Positions 36,056-44,735 of a stretch of 64,000 nucleotides of DNA are shown one piece after another. The stretch is from the NCBI RefSeq assembly GCF_002849715.1, contig NZ_CP018863.1, forward strand, positions 2,666,001 to 2,730,000. The letters run 5' to 3'. The notes below the pieces were generated by a model that saw nothing but the letters and a program-made list of their open reading frames with translations, was not told the origin of the DNA and did not search any database. A program made the translations under genes and the position numbers. How positions within the stretch are numbered: position 1 is the stretch's first letter; every line of letters starts with the position of its first letter. This DNA is from Arthrobacter crystallopoietes. GTDB taxonomy: Bacteria; Actinomycetota; Actinomycetes; Actinomycetales; Micrococcaceae.

Positions 36056-36742
36056 ATGTTGAAGAACAGCAGCAGGAACTTTGCAGCACTCGGAATGATC
36101 GCAGTGGCGACCCTCGGCCTGTCCGCCTGCGGCGGCGGATCCGAAGATGCGGACAACGCCGGCGCGGCTCCCGAATCAACCACCGGAGCCGAGGCGACCG
36201 CAAAGGAGTCCATGGCCCCGGAGTCCGGCGAAGCGATGGATCCCGCCGCCAACCTCGTCGGCCCGGCCTGCGCCGACTACGCAGCCGCGGTGCCGGACGG
36301 CGCCGGATCCGTGGCCGGCATGGCGCAGGACCCGGTTGCCGTCGCCGCCTCCAACAACCCGATGCTCACCCAGCTGACCGCAGCCGTCTCCGGCGAGCTG
36401 AACCCCAAGGTCGATCTGGTGGACACGCTGAACAGCGGCGAATTCACCGTCTTCGCACCCGTGGATGACGCGTTCGGCGCGATCCCCGCCGAAACCCTAG
36501 AATCCCTCAAGACCGACGACGCCACGCTGAGCACCATCCTGACCTACCACGTAGTGGAAGGACAGCTGAGCCCGGACGAGATCGTCGGTGAGCACACCAC
36601 CGTGCAGGGCGAGTCCCTTGAGGTCAGCGGCAGCGGCGACGAGTTGATGGTCAACGACGCCAACGTTGTCTGCGGCGGCGTCCAGACCGCCAACGCCACG
36701 GTCTACATGATCGATTCGGTCCTGATGCCGCCGGCCAAGTAG
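36056..36742 (+). CDS. Fasciclin-domain lipoprotein (MPT83/MPT70-like)
   Basis: A 228-residue secreted lipoprotein. The signal ends in the lipobox GLSAC and is followed by an Ala/Glu-rich linker. The fasciclin domain occupies about residues 90-225, with [20 protein letters not shown] and [16 protein letters not shown]. Cys residues flanking the domain (GPACADY and NVVCGGV) match the disulfide seen in MPT70/MPT83. AAGGAGAAAAGCC precedes the ATG at 36056. In mycobacteria these genes belong to the SigK regulon; here sigK-like and rskA-like genes follow directly. Confidence 0.93.
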   Translation: MLKNSSRNFAALGMIAVATLGLSACGGGSEDADNAGAAPESTTGAEATAKESMAPESGEAMDPAANLVGPACADYAAAVPDGAGSVAGMAQDPVAVAASNNPMLTQLTAAVSGELNPKVDLVDTLNSGEFTVFAPVDDAFGAIPAETLESLKTDDATLSTILTYHVVEGQLSPDEIVGEHTTVQGESLEVSGSGDELMVNDANVVCGGVQTANATVYMIDSVLMPPAK

Positions 36743-36777
36743 CCGCAAAACTCCGCTGGGGGGAGCGGAAGGGGGGA

Positions 36778-36812
36778 GAACGACGGCGGCAGCCCGCCTG
36801 CCGCCGTCGTTC
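36778..36812 (+). terminator. Hairpin between fasciclin and sigma-factor genes
   Basis: GAACGACGGCGGCAG and CTGCCGCCGTCGTTC form a perfect 15-bp stem with the 5-nt loop CCCGC, 35 bp after the fasciclin stop. It should separate that transcript from the sigma factor gene. Confidence 0.75.
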
Positions 36813-36858
36813 ATCGGGAAAAATTGCAGGGCCGACACAGGAACCAGGGAGGTGCGGA

Positions 36859-37470
36859 GTGTCCGACGGGCGTGAGAACCTTGAAGCCATGCGATTGCCA
36901 TGGCTGCGCCCCGTGGGGCCGGACGCCCCGCCGACACAGGAGGAGCTCATCCGGCGCGTAGCGCTGGGGGACGAATCCGCGTTCGAATCGCTCTATGACT
37001 CGGTGTCGCCCACCATCTTCGGGCTGGTGCGCAGGGTGGTCAGGGACCCGGCGCAAAGCGAGGAAGTCACGCAGGAAATCTTCGTCGAAATCTGGCAGAA
37101 CGCCGCCCGGTTCGACGCGGACCGCGGCAAGGCCCTCTCATGGATCCTGGTGATCGCCCACCGGCGGGCCGTGGACCGGGTGCGGGCCAGCCAGGCCAGC
37201 ATGGACCGGGACCTGCGCCAGGGGGCCAAGGAATACCAAGCCAGCTACGACGACGTCGCGGATACAGTTGAACTGCGGCTGGAATCCGAACGCGTGAACA
37301 AGGCGCTCGCCAGCCTGACGGACAGCCAGCGCGAGGCGATCACGCTGGCCTACTACGGCGGCCATACCCACCGGGAGGTCGCCACAATGCTGCACATTCC
37401 GGTGGGAACAGTAAAGACGCGGATCCGCGATGGCATGATCCGCCTTAGGGACAAGTTGGGAGTGGCGTGA
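36859..37470 (+). CDS. sigK: ECF sigma factor, SigK-like
   Basis: A 203-residue ECF sigma factor starting at GTG 36859, with AGGGAGG upstream. Region 2 contains FGLVRRVVRDPAQSEEVTQE and SWILVIAHRRAVDRVRASQA; region 4 contains LASLTDSQREAITLAYYGG and MLHIPVGTVKTRIRDGMIRL. It is followed with overlap by an RskA-type anti-sigma factor and preceded by a fasciclin lipoprotein gene, the combination that defines SigK systems. Mycobacterial SigK is released by proteolysis of RskA. The same mechanism here is inference from family. Confidence 0.9.
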   Translation: MSDGRENLEAMRLPWLRPVGPDAPPTQEELIRRVALGDESAFESLYDSVSPTIFGLVRRVVRDPAQSEEVTQEIFVEIWQNAARFDADRGKALSWILVIAHRRAVDRVRASQASMDRDLRQGAKEYQASYDDVADTVELRLESERVNKALASLTDSQREAITLAYYGGHTHREVATMLHIPVGTVKTRIRDGMIRLRDKLGVA

Positions 37471-38300
37471 TGGACGAGCAGCTGCATCTGTTGACCGGCG
37501 CGTACGCCCTCAACGCCCTGGACGACGACGAACGCGATGCCTTTGAACGGCATACCCTGGGCACCGTGGACACCCGCGAGGAAGTCCGCGGACTGAGCGA
37601 AACCGCCGCCATGCTGGCCTACGGCACACCCGCCGTCGCCCCGCCGCCGGAACTCAAATCCAAGGTCATGGCCTCCATCCGCAACACCCGCCAGCTCCCC
37701 GTGGACGCGGTGGTCGCGGACCTCGATACCAAGCGGCTTGAGGGCGGAGAAGCCCGAACCGGTCGCAGGGCCCGTGTCAGCGGCAACGGCCGCAGTTCTG
37801 ACCGTGCCAGGGCCAGAAGTACGACGGCGGTGCGTTGGCTAAGTGCCGCGGCCGGGGTTTTGTTGGTAACCACCGCCGCGCTGGGCGGCTGGGCCGTGGG
37901 CGTTTCCAATGACCAGGAACGGACCGAGCAGCGACTGCAGGCGCTGGCCGAGCAGCAGAGCCAGGTGATGTCGGTCCTGACGGCGCCGGACGCCAAGATG
38001 ATTCCGGGCCGGATGCCGGACGGCGCCGCGGTGACCATCGCCTTGTCCGCGCAGGCTGACAAGGGCGCAGTGATCACGCACGACCTCCCTCAGCTGGAGC
38101 AGGACCGGACCTACGAACTCTGGCTGATCTCGGACGAGGGCGCCCAGCCCGCCGGCTTGATCCAGGCGGACGCCGCAGGGCAGACCAGCATGAGGCTGCT
38201 GGAAGGCGTCTCCGGTGCCACCCATCTGGGCATCACGGTGGAACCTGCCGGCGGATCACCCCAGCCCACCACGGATCCGATCATGCTGCAGGAACTGTAG
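37470..38300 (+). CDS. rskA: Anti-sigma factor, RskA family
   Basis: A 276-residue membrane anti-sigma factor. The N-terminal sigma-binding domain starts MDEQLHLLTGAYALNALDDD. One membrane segment follows near residues 125-146 (WLSAAAGVLLVTTAALGGWA). The extracytoplasmic RskA domain contains TYELWLISDEGAQPAGLIQA and ends MLQEL. The ATG overlaps the sigma factor stop (TGATG); a GTG one codon earlier is an alternative. It should sequester the SigK-like protein at the membrane until cleaved. Confidence 0.92.
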   Translation: MDEQLHLLTGAYALNALDDDERDAFERHTLGTVDTREEVRGLSETAAMLAYGTPAVAPPPELKSKVMASIRNTRQLPVDAVVADLDTKRLEGGEARTGRRARVSGNGRSSDRARARSTTAVRWLSAAAGVLLVTTAALGGWAVGVSNDQERTEQRLQALAEQQSQVMSVLTAPDAKMIPGRMPDGAAVTIALSAQADKGAVITHDLPQLEQDRTYELWLISDEGAQPAGLIQADAAGQTSMRLLEGVSGATHLGITVEPAGGSPQPTTDPIMLQEL

Positions 38301-38334
38301 GCGGATCCAGCCTGGCTACCAGCCGTTAAACGCT

Positions 38335-38365
38335 GCGGGCGGTCACCGAAAAGGTGACCGCCCGC
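38335..38365. terminator. Bidirectional hairpin between convergent genes
   Basis: GCGGGCGGTCACC and GGTGACCGCCCGC form a perfect 13-bp stem with loop GAAAA between the anti-sigma gene and the convergent ThDP enzyme gene. Confidence 0.75.
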
Positions 38366-38391
38366 CGTCGTAAGCCGGACCGCGCCGGGGC

Positions 38392-40071
38392 TTAGTAGGC
38401 GCGGACCCGCTGCTCGACCACGAGGTGGATGAGTGCGAAGGTCTTCTGCTCGTCGATCGCCTTCAGGGCCGCTTCGAGTGCGGCGGGCACATCGGCGTCG
38501 TTCTCCACCTTGATGCCGAAACCACCGAAGGCCTGGGCCATCAGCGCGAACTCCGGGTTCTTCAGCTGGGTTCCGGAGATCCGCTCGGGGTAGTGCCGCT
38601 CCTGGTGGGTGCGGATGGTGCCGTATTCCTGGTTGTCCATCACGATGACCAGCGGCGTGGCACCGTACTGTGCCGCCGTGGCCAGCTCCTGGCCGTTCAT
38701 CAGGAACTCGCCGTCGCCGGCAATGGTCACCACACGGCGTCCGGGGTGCGCCAGCGAGGCGGCAATGGCGGACGGGATCGAGTAGCCCATGGAACCGTTG
38801 CGGGCGCTGAGCATCGAGGCGTACTGCTGGGTGGGGAAGTAGCGGTGCGCCCAGTTGGTGTGCTCGCCGGCGCCCAGCGTGACCATGGCGTCTTCGGGCA
38901 GGTCGCGGACCATGTTGGCCATCAGGGTGTCCATCCGGGCCTGGCCGGCCGTGGGCTCGGCCGGCGGCAGGGCGGCGAACTTCTCCTGCTCGGCGCGCAT
39001 CCGTTCGGTCCAGGTCTTCCATTCCGGCTTGACCGGCAGGTCCATCATCACGAGGTCGCGGACAAAGACATCCGGCTTCGCCACGATCTGGTGCGATACT
39101 GCGCCGGAACGGCCGCGCAGCGACGGGTCAATGGTGACGAGGAAGTTCTTCTTCGACCAGTCCTGGCGGACCAGGAAGCCGTCGGTGATGACGTCGCCGG
39201 GCACGGTGCCGACGAAGATCAGCAGGTCCGTTTCCTCCAGCAGGTCGTACGTTGGCTTGGGCCGGCCATAGCCGATCGGACCCACGTAGGACGGCGAATC
39301 GAAGGGAACAATGCCTTCGCAGCGCCACTCGGCGGCGGCGGCAATATGGTGGTCTTCCAGCCAGTTGGACAGCGCCGTCGCGCCCTCCTGGGTCCAGTCA
39401 TTGCCGCCGACAACAAAAAGCGGCTTCTCGGCATCCTTGAGCGCGGACTTCAGTGCCTTCCAGTCGGTGACGGTCATGCCGCCCTGGGCCACGGGGATTT
39501 CGGGGTGCAGCGTCGGCTCGATCTGCTCGCGGATGATGTCTTCCGGCAGACCAACGACGACGGGGCCCGGGCGTCCGTTCATCGCTGCGAACATGGCTTC
39601 GGCGACGATTTCGGACGCGCGCTCGGCGTGGTCCAGCACCATGACGCGCTTGGCGCCGGTATCGAACCAGGACTTGATGTCAAACTCCTGGAAGGCCTCG
39701 CGGTCCCGGTGCTCGAAGGGAATCAGCCCGACGAAGAGGACCATCGGGGTGGAGTCCTGCCATGCCGTGTGCAGGCCGACGTGCGCGTTGGCCGCTCCAG
39801 GACCGCGGGTGACCATGGCGATGCCGGGCACCTGGTTCATCTTGCCATCGGCCTCGGCCATGTAGGCGGCGCCGCCTTCGTGGCGGCAGACCACGGTCTC
39901 GATGTCGGACTCATGCAGGCCGTCGAGGACATCCAGGAAGCTCTCGCCGGGAACCACATAGGTGCGCTTCACCCCGTGTGCCACCAGCGTGTCCACAATG
40001 ACGTGCCCAGCTGACTTCAGCAGCGGCTGCTGCTCCTTGGCGTCGGCTGGTTCCACGGTCAACTGCGTCAT
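38392..40071 (-). CDS. Thiamine-diphosphate-dependent enzyme (acetolactate synthase-like)
   Basis: A 559-residue ThDP enzyme. The pyrimidine-binding domain carries the catalytic Glu in VVCRHEGGAAYMAEADGKMN. A central Rossmann-like domain follows, and the pyrophosphate domain shows IAGDGEFLMNGQELATAAQY ... VMDNQEYG, the metal-binding GDG-N motif. The family includes acetolactate synthases, benzoylformate decarboxylases and related 2-keto-acid enzymes. No small regulatory subunit is present, so a catabolic role is more likely than branched-chain amino acid synthesis. It is near the catabolic island at 41-47 kb and co-directional with the GntR gene. Confidence 0.9.
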   Translation of the reverse strand: MTQLTVEPADAKEQQPLLKSAGHVIVDTLVAHGVKRTYVVPGESFLDVLDGLHESDIETVVCRHEGGAAYMAEADGKMNQVPGIAMVTRGPGAANAHVGLHTAWQDSTPMVLFVGLIPFEHRDREAFQEFDIKSWFDTGAKRVMVLDHAERASEIVAEAMFAAMNGRPGPVVVGLPEDIIREQIEPTLHPEIPVAQGGMTVTDWKALKSALKDAEKPLFVVGGNDWTQEGATALSNWLEDHHIAAAAEWRCEGIVPFDSPSYVGPIGYGRPKPTYDLLEETDLLIFVGTVPGDVITDGFLVRQDWSKKNFLVTIDPSLRGRSGAVSHQIVAKPDVFVRDLVMMDLPVKPEWKTWTERMRAEQEKFAALPPAEPTAGQARMDTLMANMVRDLPEDAMVTLGAGEHTNWAHRYFPTQQYASMLSARNGSMGYSIPSAIAASLAHPGRRVVTIAGDGEFLMNGQELATAAQYGATPLVIVMDNQEYGTIRTHQERHYPERISGTQLKNPEFALMAQAFGGFGIKVENDADVPAALEAALKAIDEQKTFALIHLVVEQRVRAY

Positions 40072-40115
40072 GGGTGTCCTCTTTCATCTTTGAATGAACA
40101 GTTTGGTCGATTCGT

Positions 40116-40146
40116 CAATGTGCGGTCGCATGGATTTTGCACATTG
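40116..40146. promoter_or_regulatory. 8-bp inverted repeat upstream of ThDP gene
   Basis: CAATGTGC and GCACATTG are separated by 15 bp in the leader/promoter of the ThDP gene. Half-sites are centred 23 bp (two helical turns) apart, which suits a dimeric regulator. Confidence 0.4.
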
Positions 40147-40280
40147 CGATTGAGCAAAAGTTACATCACTAACGGCGTAGGACGTCAGCGGGCAGGACAC
40201 AGTGGGGTAATGAATGTGAATCGCGGCACTTTGGGTTGTTTTCGCTGATCGTCGCGCTCCGGTGGGCCGGAAGGCTCGCT

Positions 40281-40937
40281 TTAGCCGATCGGCTCAAAAC
40301 GATTGGGGTCCTTAACATCGTGGCAGTGTGCCAGGACCTCGACGGCGCGGGGAATGTCCTGGTCCCTGAGTGCCTGGAGGATTCGGCGGTGGTCGTGGAT
40401 GACCTTGGCCTGGTGTTCGGGGCCTTGGCGGTAGGTGAGGGTGATGCGGTGCTGGATGGGATGGTTCCAGATCGACGTGATGACGCCGCGCAGGTAGTCG
40501 TTGCCGGAGGGCTCGACCAAGGCTAAATGGAACGCCCGCCCAAGCCTGAAGAGTTCTGCGCTGTCCTCTGGATCGACGATTTCCGTTTCATCGATGAGGC
40601 CCTTGAGCCGCACCAGCTGCTGCGGCGTATAGGCGCCGGCCGCCCGTTGGACTGCGAGGGATTCGAGCGCGTAACGGACCTCGTAGACATTCTCGATCTC
40701 GCGCTCATCCAACTGGTTGACGATATAGCCCTTGCCCGGAACGAGCGTGGTCAGTCCTTCAAGGGTCAACTGCGTCAGGGCGTCGCGGACGGGGGTCCGG
40801 GAGACGCCGTATTGTGCCGCAACCGTCTCTTGGGCCAGCGCTGAACCCGGTTCGATAGTGCCGCTGATGATGTCGGCGCTGATTTGTTCGTAGACGCGCA
40901 CGGCCAGAGGCCTCACATCATTCGGCATTCCGGCCAT
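40281..40937 (-). CDS. GntR-family regulator, FCD subfamily, of the Rieske island
   Basis: A 218-residue regulator. The winged helix is QETVAAQYGVSRTPVRDALT; the FCD domain has RLGRAFHLALVEPSGNDYLR and HDHRRILQALRDQD with metal-ligand His residues. The ATG at 40937 is preceded by a perfect AAGGAGG; longer frames run into promoter DNA. It is divergent from the Rieske oxygenase gene. The palindrome GTGTATACAC at 41087 lies over the probable promoter of that gene, so repression relieved by substrate is likely. Confidence 0.93.
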   Translation of the reverse strand: MAGMPNDVRPLAVRVYEQISADIISGTIEPGSALAQETVAAQYGVSRTPVRDALTQLTLEGLTTLVPGKGYIVNQLDEREIENVYEVRYALESLAVQRAAGAYTPQQLVRLKGLIDETEIVDPEDSAELFRLGRAFHLALVEPSGNDYLRGVITSIWNHPIQHRITLTYRQGPEHQAKVIHDHRRILQALRDQDIPRAVEVLAHCHDVKDPNRFEPIG

Positions 40938-41058
40938 GGCGGTCCTCCTTGGGTCTGATCCATCTTGGCATGAAGTCATTCCGTCGCCCATCCGCGCCGC
41001 ACACCTATGGGGAATAGGCCCTTCCTGACGCCATTCGTAAACCTTTTTGAAAAAGTGG

Positions 41059-41096
41059 TTGACCTCACACGGAAGCTCTGAATACAGTGTATACAC
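41059..41096 (+). promoter_or_regulatory. Promoter with overlapping GntR operator
   Basis: TTGACC (41059) and TACAGT (41083) with an 18-bp spacer look like a sigma-70-type promoter for the Rieske operon. The perfect palindrome GTGTATACAC (41087-41096) overlaps the -10 region, 22 bp before the start codon. Confidence 0.55.
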
Positions 41097-41118
41097 CCTG
41101 ACCGAGGAGATCTAGAAA

Positions 41119-42180
41119 ATGTATGTGTTGAACACCTGGTACGTAGCGGCGTGGTCCACTGAAGTGACGCGCAAGCCCGTTCGCCGGGTCATCTGCGAAC
41201 AGCCCATCGTCCTGTTCCGCACCCAGGACAACCAGGCCATCGCGCTGGCGGATCGCTGTGCCCACCGTGCCTTCCCGCTGTCGGAAGGCCGCACCATCGG
41301 AGATTCGGTGGAATGCGGTTACCACGGTTTCACGTACGGTCCCGATGGCATATGCACGAAAGTGCCGGCCCAGTCGTCGATCCCGGAACGCGCAAAGGTG
41401 CGCAAGTATCCGGTGGTGGAGCAGGACGGCTGGATCTGGGTCTGGACCGGTGACCCGGAATTGGCGGATCCCGCCGACGTGCCCGACACGCACTGGATGG
41501 TGGATCCGGAGTGGGCCACGGTGACGCATTCGTACAACTTCAAGTGCCGGGCGGACCTGATCCATGACAACCTGCTGGACCTGACCCACGAGTCTTTCCT
41601 GCACAAAACCACCGTGGGCGACGACTACATCTACGAGCACGGCATCACGGTGGAGGTCGAGGGCAACGTGGTCAGCGTCGACCGCCTGATGCCCTCGGTG
41701 GAAGCTCCGCCGCTATACGCCGAGACGATGGACGCCCGCGGCTTGTTCGACCGCTTCCACTGCACGGAGTTCTTCGTGCCGAACCTCCATGTCCTCCACT
41801 CCGGTATCACCGGCGAGGGCAAGCCGCGCGAAGACGGCTACCTGATCAAGGTCCTCAACGGCATCACCCCGATCGATGCGCACAATTCCTGGTACTACTA
41901 CGCCTTCAGCCGCAATTTCGCTGTCAACAATGAGCAAGCCACCGAGGATCTGCGCGTTGGCCTGGCCACGGTGCTGGATGAGGACGCGTCGGCGCTGGAG
42001 GCGCAGGAGATCGGGATGCAGACTCGGCCCGAGGGCGAGTTCGACGTGCTGATCGCCCAGGACGGCGGCGTTGCCAAGGCCCGGCGCATCCTCAGCGCAC
42101 TGCTGAAGAAGGAACAGCAGGCGAAGTCCGCGGCGGGTCCGGCCGTTCGCCGGGAGCCGGTTGCTCCCAGGACAGCGTAG
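41119..42180 (+). CDS. Rieske non-heme iron oxygenase, VanA-like
   Basis: A 353-residue oxygenase component. The Rieske [2Fe-2S] ligands are Cys47, His49, Cys66 and His69 (CAHRAFPLSEG ... CGYHGF). The mononuclear iron centre is in NLLDLTHESFLH with His157 and His162, and bridging Asp154 is present. Length and motif order fit vanillate/dicamba O-demethylase-type monooxygenases. A ribosome binding site GAGGAGATC precedes the ATG. The VanB-type reductase at 46490 is its likely electron donor. Neighbouring deacylase and amino-acid importer genes suggest the substrate is not vanillate but an N- or O-substituted amino-acid-like compound. Confidence 0.93.
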   Translation: MYVLNTWYVAAWSTEVTRKPVRRVICEQPIVLFRTQDNQAIALADRCAHRAFPLSEGRTIGDSVECGYHGFTYGPDGICTKVPAQSSIPERAKVRKYPVVEQDGWIWVWTGDPELADPADVPDTHWMVDPEWATVTHSYNFKCRADLIHDNLLDLTHESFLHKTTVGDDYIYEHGITVEVEGNVVSVDRLMPSVEAPPLYAETMDARGLFDRFHCTEFFVPNLHVLHSGITGEGKPREDGYLIKVLNGITPIDAHNSWYYYAFSRNFAVNNEQATEDLRVGLATVLDEDASALEAQEIGMQTRPEGEFDVLIAQDGGVAKARRILSALLKKEQQAKSAAGPAVRREPVAPRTA

Positions 42181-42188
42181 GTGCCCGC

Positions 42189-42638
42189 ATGTGGATGCTG
42201 ATTAGAGCCAACGCATTGGGCGGTGAGACCGCACCCGGAACCGGCGCCAGGATTCTTGCGGCCTGTCCGGACTCAGCCGAGCGGGGAGACCCGTGGCGCT
42301 GGACCGTGGAGTTGGATGAATCCGGACCGGAACCGGCAGTAGCGCTCGACGCCGATGCCAGCTACATCTCCTCCGAAAGCCGCCGCTTCACCGGCGGTTA
42401 CACGGGAGTGCTGCAGCGCGGCGCCGGCGAGCAGCTGGTGGTGACGGGGCTGGTAGGCGAAGCTCTCGTCGCGGCCGAGGACGGACCCTGGGAACGCTGG
42501 CTCCGTGCGGGCGATGTTTTCATCGTCGAAGGCGAGGATGCCGAGACAATCAGACTCTCGCTTGCCGAAGGCGATGCCGCAGTCCAGGTCATCACCCTCG
42601 CCCCGAGGCAAACCAAGGTTCTGCGGTGGGTCCCATGA
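42189..42638 (+). CDS. Cupin-like small protein of the Rieske operon
   Basis: A 149-residue protein, eight bases after the Rieske gene and overlapping the next gene by four bases (ATGA). It is predominantly beta, with TGGYTGVLQRGAGEQLVVTG, WERWLRAGDVFIVEGEDAET and VQVITLAPRQTKVLRW, a pattern resembling cupin or HutD-like folds. No metal-binding His cluster is visible. Function is unknown. Tight coupling on both sides implies a role in the same pathway. Confidence 0.65.
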   Translation: MWMLIRANALGGETAPGTGARILAACPDSAERGDPWRWTVELDESGPEPAVALDADASYISSESRRFTGGYTGVLQRGAGEQLVVTGLVGEALVAAEDGPWERWLRAGDVFIVEGEDAETIRLSLAEGDAAVQVITLAPRQTKVLRWVP

Positions 42639-43702
42639 CCGCCGGCAGCGCCGTTGACGCCCTACAGCGAACGTCGGGTACATCAGGTACGGCCCTGCAC
42701 GGGATCGAGCCGGGCCGGCCGGGCAAGCAGCTTGGCTTTGCCGGCCTGTCCCATTCGGACAATGTCTACGACAACGGGCTGATTCCGGTGCCTGTCGCGG
42801 TCATTTCCTCCGGGACGGGACCGACAGCGTTGCTGGTCGCCGGCACCCACGGGGACGAATACGAAGGCCAGGTGGTGCTGCATGAACTGATCCGCTCACT
42901 GCAACCGGAGCAGCTGAACGGCACGGTGGTCATCGTGCCCGCCGCAAATGCGCCGGCAGTACGGGCCGGCACCAGGGTTTCGCCGATCGACGGCGGCAAC
43001 CTCAACCGCAGCTATCCGGGACAAGCGCGCAGCGGTCCCACGGACCAGGTTGCCGACCTGATCGCGGCCACGCTGCTGCCGGAGGCCGACGTCGTTATTG
43101 ATCTGCACTCCGGCGGTTCCAACTCCACCTACCTTCCCAGCATGTTCATCTACCGCGGGCCGGACCAGCAGACGTGGGAGCGGAAGGTCTCCGCGACGCG
43201 GGCCATGGGGCTGCCCTATGTGATGGTGGTGCAGCCCCGCCTTGAACCTGGTTCGCTCAGTACCGCTGGCGACGACGCCGGCGTGCTGGCACTGTCCACG
43301 GAACTCGGCGGCGGAGGCACGGTGGATCCGGTCATCCTGGCTGACGCGCGGCGCGGTGTGCGCTCCCTGCTGGCCCACATGGGAATCCTGGCAGCGCAGC
43401 CCGGCACCGAGGTACAGCCGGAAGGAACGGCCGCCGAACCGACCTGGCTGGAGCTGGTGCCCGAGTCACCGGTCATGGCTACCGCTGCGGGGATCTTCGA
43501 GCCGCTGGTGGCCTTGGGCCAGCGGGTCCGGGCGGGCGATCCCGTTGCGCGGGTCCATGCCATCGATGACCTGGAGCGCGGCCCCCGGGAGTACACGGCC
43601 CGGGTGGACGGCGTCGTTGCCATCCTGCGCCGGCCGGCACTGGTCGCGCTGGGCAACTACCTGCTGCATGTAGCACCTGAACTTGAAGCACCGAGGCACT
43701 GA
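42635..43702 (+). CDS. Succinylglutamate desuccinylase/aspartoacylase-family deacylase (DoeB-like)
   Basis: A 355-residue zinc deacylase of the AstE/AspA branch of M14. The zinc motif is AGTHGDEYEGQVVLHE and the third ligand is in VVIDLHSGGSN. DGGNLNRSYPG and the C-terminal beta domain (ATAAGIFEPLVALGQRVRAG) match long forms such as the diaminobutyrate deacetylase DoeB. Members remove acyl groups from N-acylated amino acids. The ATG at 42635 overlaps the stop of the preceding gene. In this operon it could deacylate the imported compound before or after oxidation. Confidence 0.88.
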   Translation: MTAGSAVDALQRTSGTSGTALHGIEPGRPGKQLGFAGLSHSDNVYDNGLIPVPVAVISSGTGPTALLVAGTHGDEYEGQVVLHELIRSLQPEQLNGTVVIVPAANAPAVRAGTRVSPIDGGNLNRSYPGQARSGPTDQVADLIAATLLPEADVVIDLHSGGSNSTYLPSMFIYRGPDQQTWERKVSATRAMGLPYVMVVQPRLEPGSLSTAGDDAGVLALSTELGGGGTVDPVILADARRGVRSLLAHMGILAAQPGTEVQPEGTAAEPTWLELVPESPVMATAAGIFEPLVALGQRVRAGDPVARVHAIDDLERGPREYTARVDGVVAILRRPALVALGNYLLHVAPELEAPRH

Positions 43703-43769
43703 TCGTCTCCTGATCAATGCCGGATATCCATAACCGGACAACGCGGTCCGGACCATGAAAGGAAAATCC

Positions 43770-44717
43770 ATGCGTCATTCCCGTCAACGTGCCACCCGTT
43801 CAACCATCCTGGCCGGCTCCGTTCTGCTGGCCCTGTCCCTGAGCGCCTGCACCAACGCTTCCCAGGCCGCACCGGAGCCGGCCGGTTCAGCGGCACCGGC
43901 CGAGGCCGCTGCCGGCACGGAAGCCGTTGCCGTCAACGAGGCTGCCAGGGACCTGCTGCCTGAGGAGATCCGTGCCGCCGGAACTCTGCGCGTGGCCTCG
44001 GACCCGACCTACGCTCCGTTCGAGTACTACGACACCGACAACAAGACGATGATCGGCTACGACGTCGACTTCTCCGACGCCATAGGCGCCGCCCTGGGCC
44101 TGGAAGTCGAACATGTGCCGGCAACGTTCGATACCATCCTGCCGGGCCTGGCCTCCGGAAAGTACGACATGGCCATGTCGGCCTTCTCTATCACCCCGGA
44201 ACGCGAGAAGATTGTCGACTTCGTGAAGTACCTCGACGGCGGCTCCGGCGTCGCCGTCGTTCCCGGAAACCCCAAGAACATCTCCATGGATCCAATGAGT
44301 ATGTGCGGCAAGAAGATCGCCGGGCAGAAGGGCTCCATCCAGTCGATGGACTACCTACCCACGTTCTCCAAAGAATGTGCGGACGCCGGCAAGGAACCGA
44401 TCAACATCCAGAACTTCCCGGGCCAGACAGATGCCAACCTTGCGCTCACCTCCGGCCGGGTGGACGCCGTCGTCGCGGACAGCATCTCGCTGGCCTACCA
44501 GGGCAAGGAAGCCGGAGGTCAGTTCGAACTGGCCGCCGGCGAGGACTATGATCCGATTCCCACCGGCATCGCCCTCAGTCAGGACGCCGGGCTGCAGGCA
44601 GCGGTGACCGAGGCGGCCCGTGGCATCCTCGACAGCGACTACTACCAGGAAATCGGCGAGAAGTGGAGCATGCCGGACTCTGTCCTGCTGACCTCCGACG
44701 CCTTGGACGAGAAGTAG
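43770..44717 (+). CDS. Polar amino-acid-type ABC transporter substrate-binding lipoprotein
   Basis: A 315-residue solute-binding lipoprotein with lipobox LSLSAC. The ligand domain begins AAGTLRVASDPTYAPFEYYD and contains KYDMAMSAFSITPEREKIVD, the family-3 signature. AAAGGAAAATCC precedes the ATG at 43770; an ATG 15 bp upstream lacks spacing. It is followed by matching permease and ATPase genes. Family-3 proteins bind polar amino acids, opines or ectoine-like compounds. Confidence 0.93.
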   Translation: MRHSRQRATRSTILAGSVLLALSLSACTNASQAAPEPAGSAAPAEAAAGTEAVAVNEAARDLLPEEIRAAGTLRVASDPTYAPFEYYDTDNKTMIGYDVDFSDAIGAALGLEVEHVPATFDTILPGLASGKYDMAMSAFSITPEREKIVDFVKYLDGGSGVAVVPGNPKNISMDPMSMCGKKIAGQKGSIQSMDYLPTFSKECADAGKEPINIQNFPGQTDANLALTSGRVDAVVADSISLAYQGKEAGGQFELAAGEDYDPIPTGIALSQDAGLQAAVTEAARGILDSDYYQEIGEKWSMPDSVLLTSDALDEK

Positions 44718-44735
44718 AGGAGGGGAATCCGCCGC

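Noticed and set aside
38392..40071. Biosynthetic acetolactate synthase (ilvB)
   Set aside because: No ilvN or ilvC nearby; the setting beside a catabolic island suggests a different ThDP reaction.
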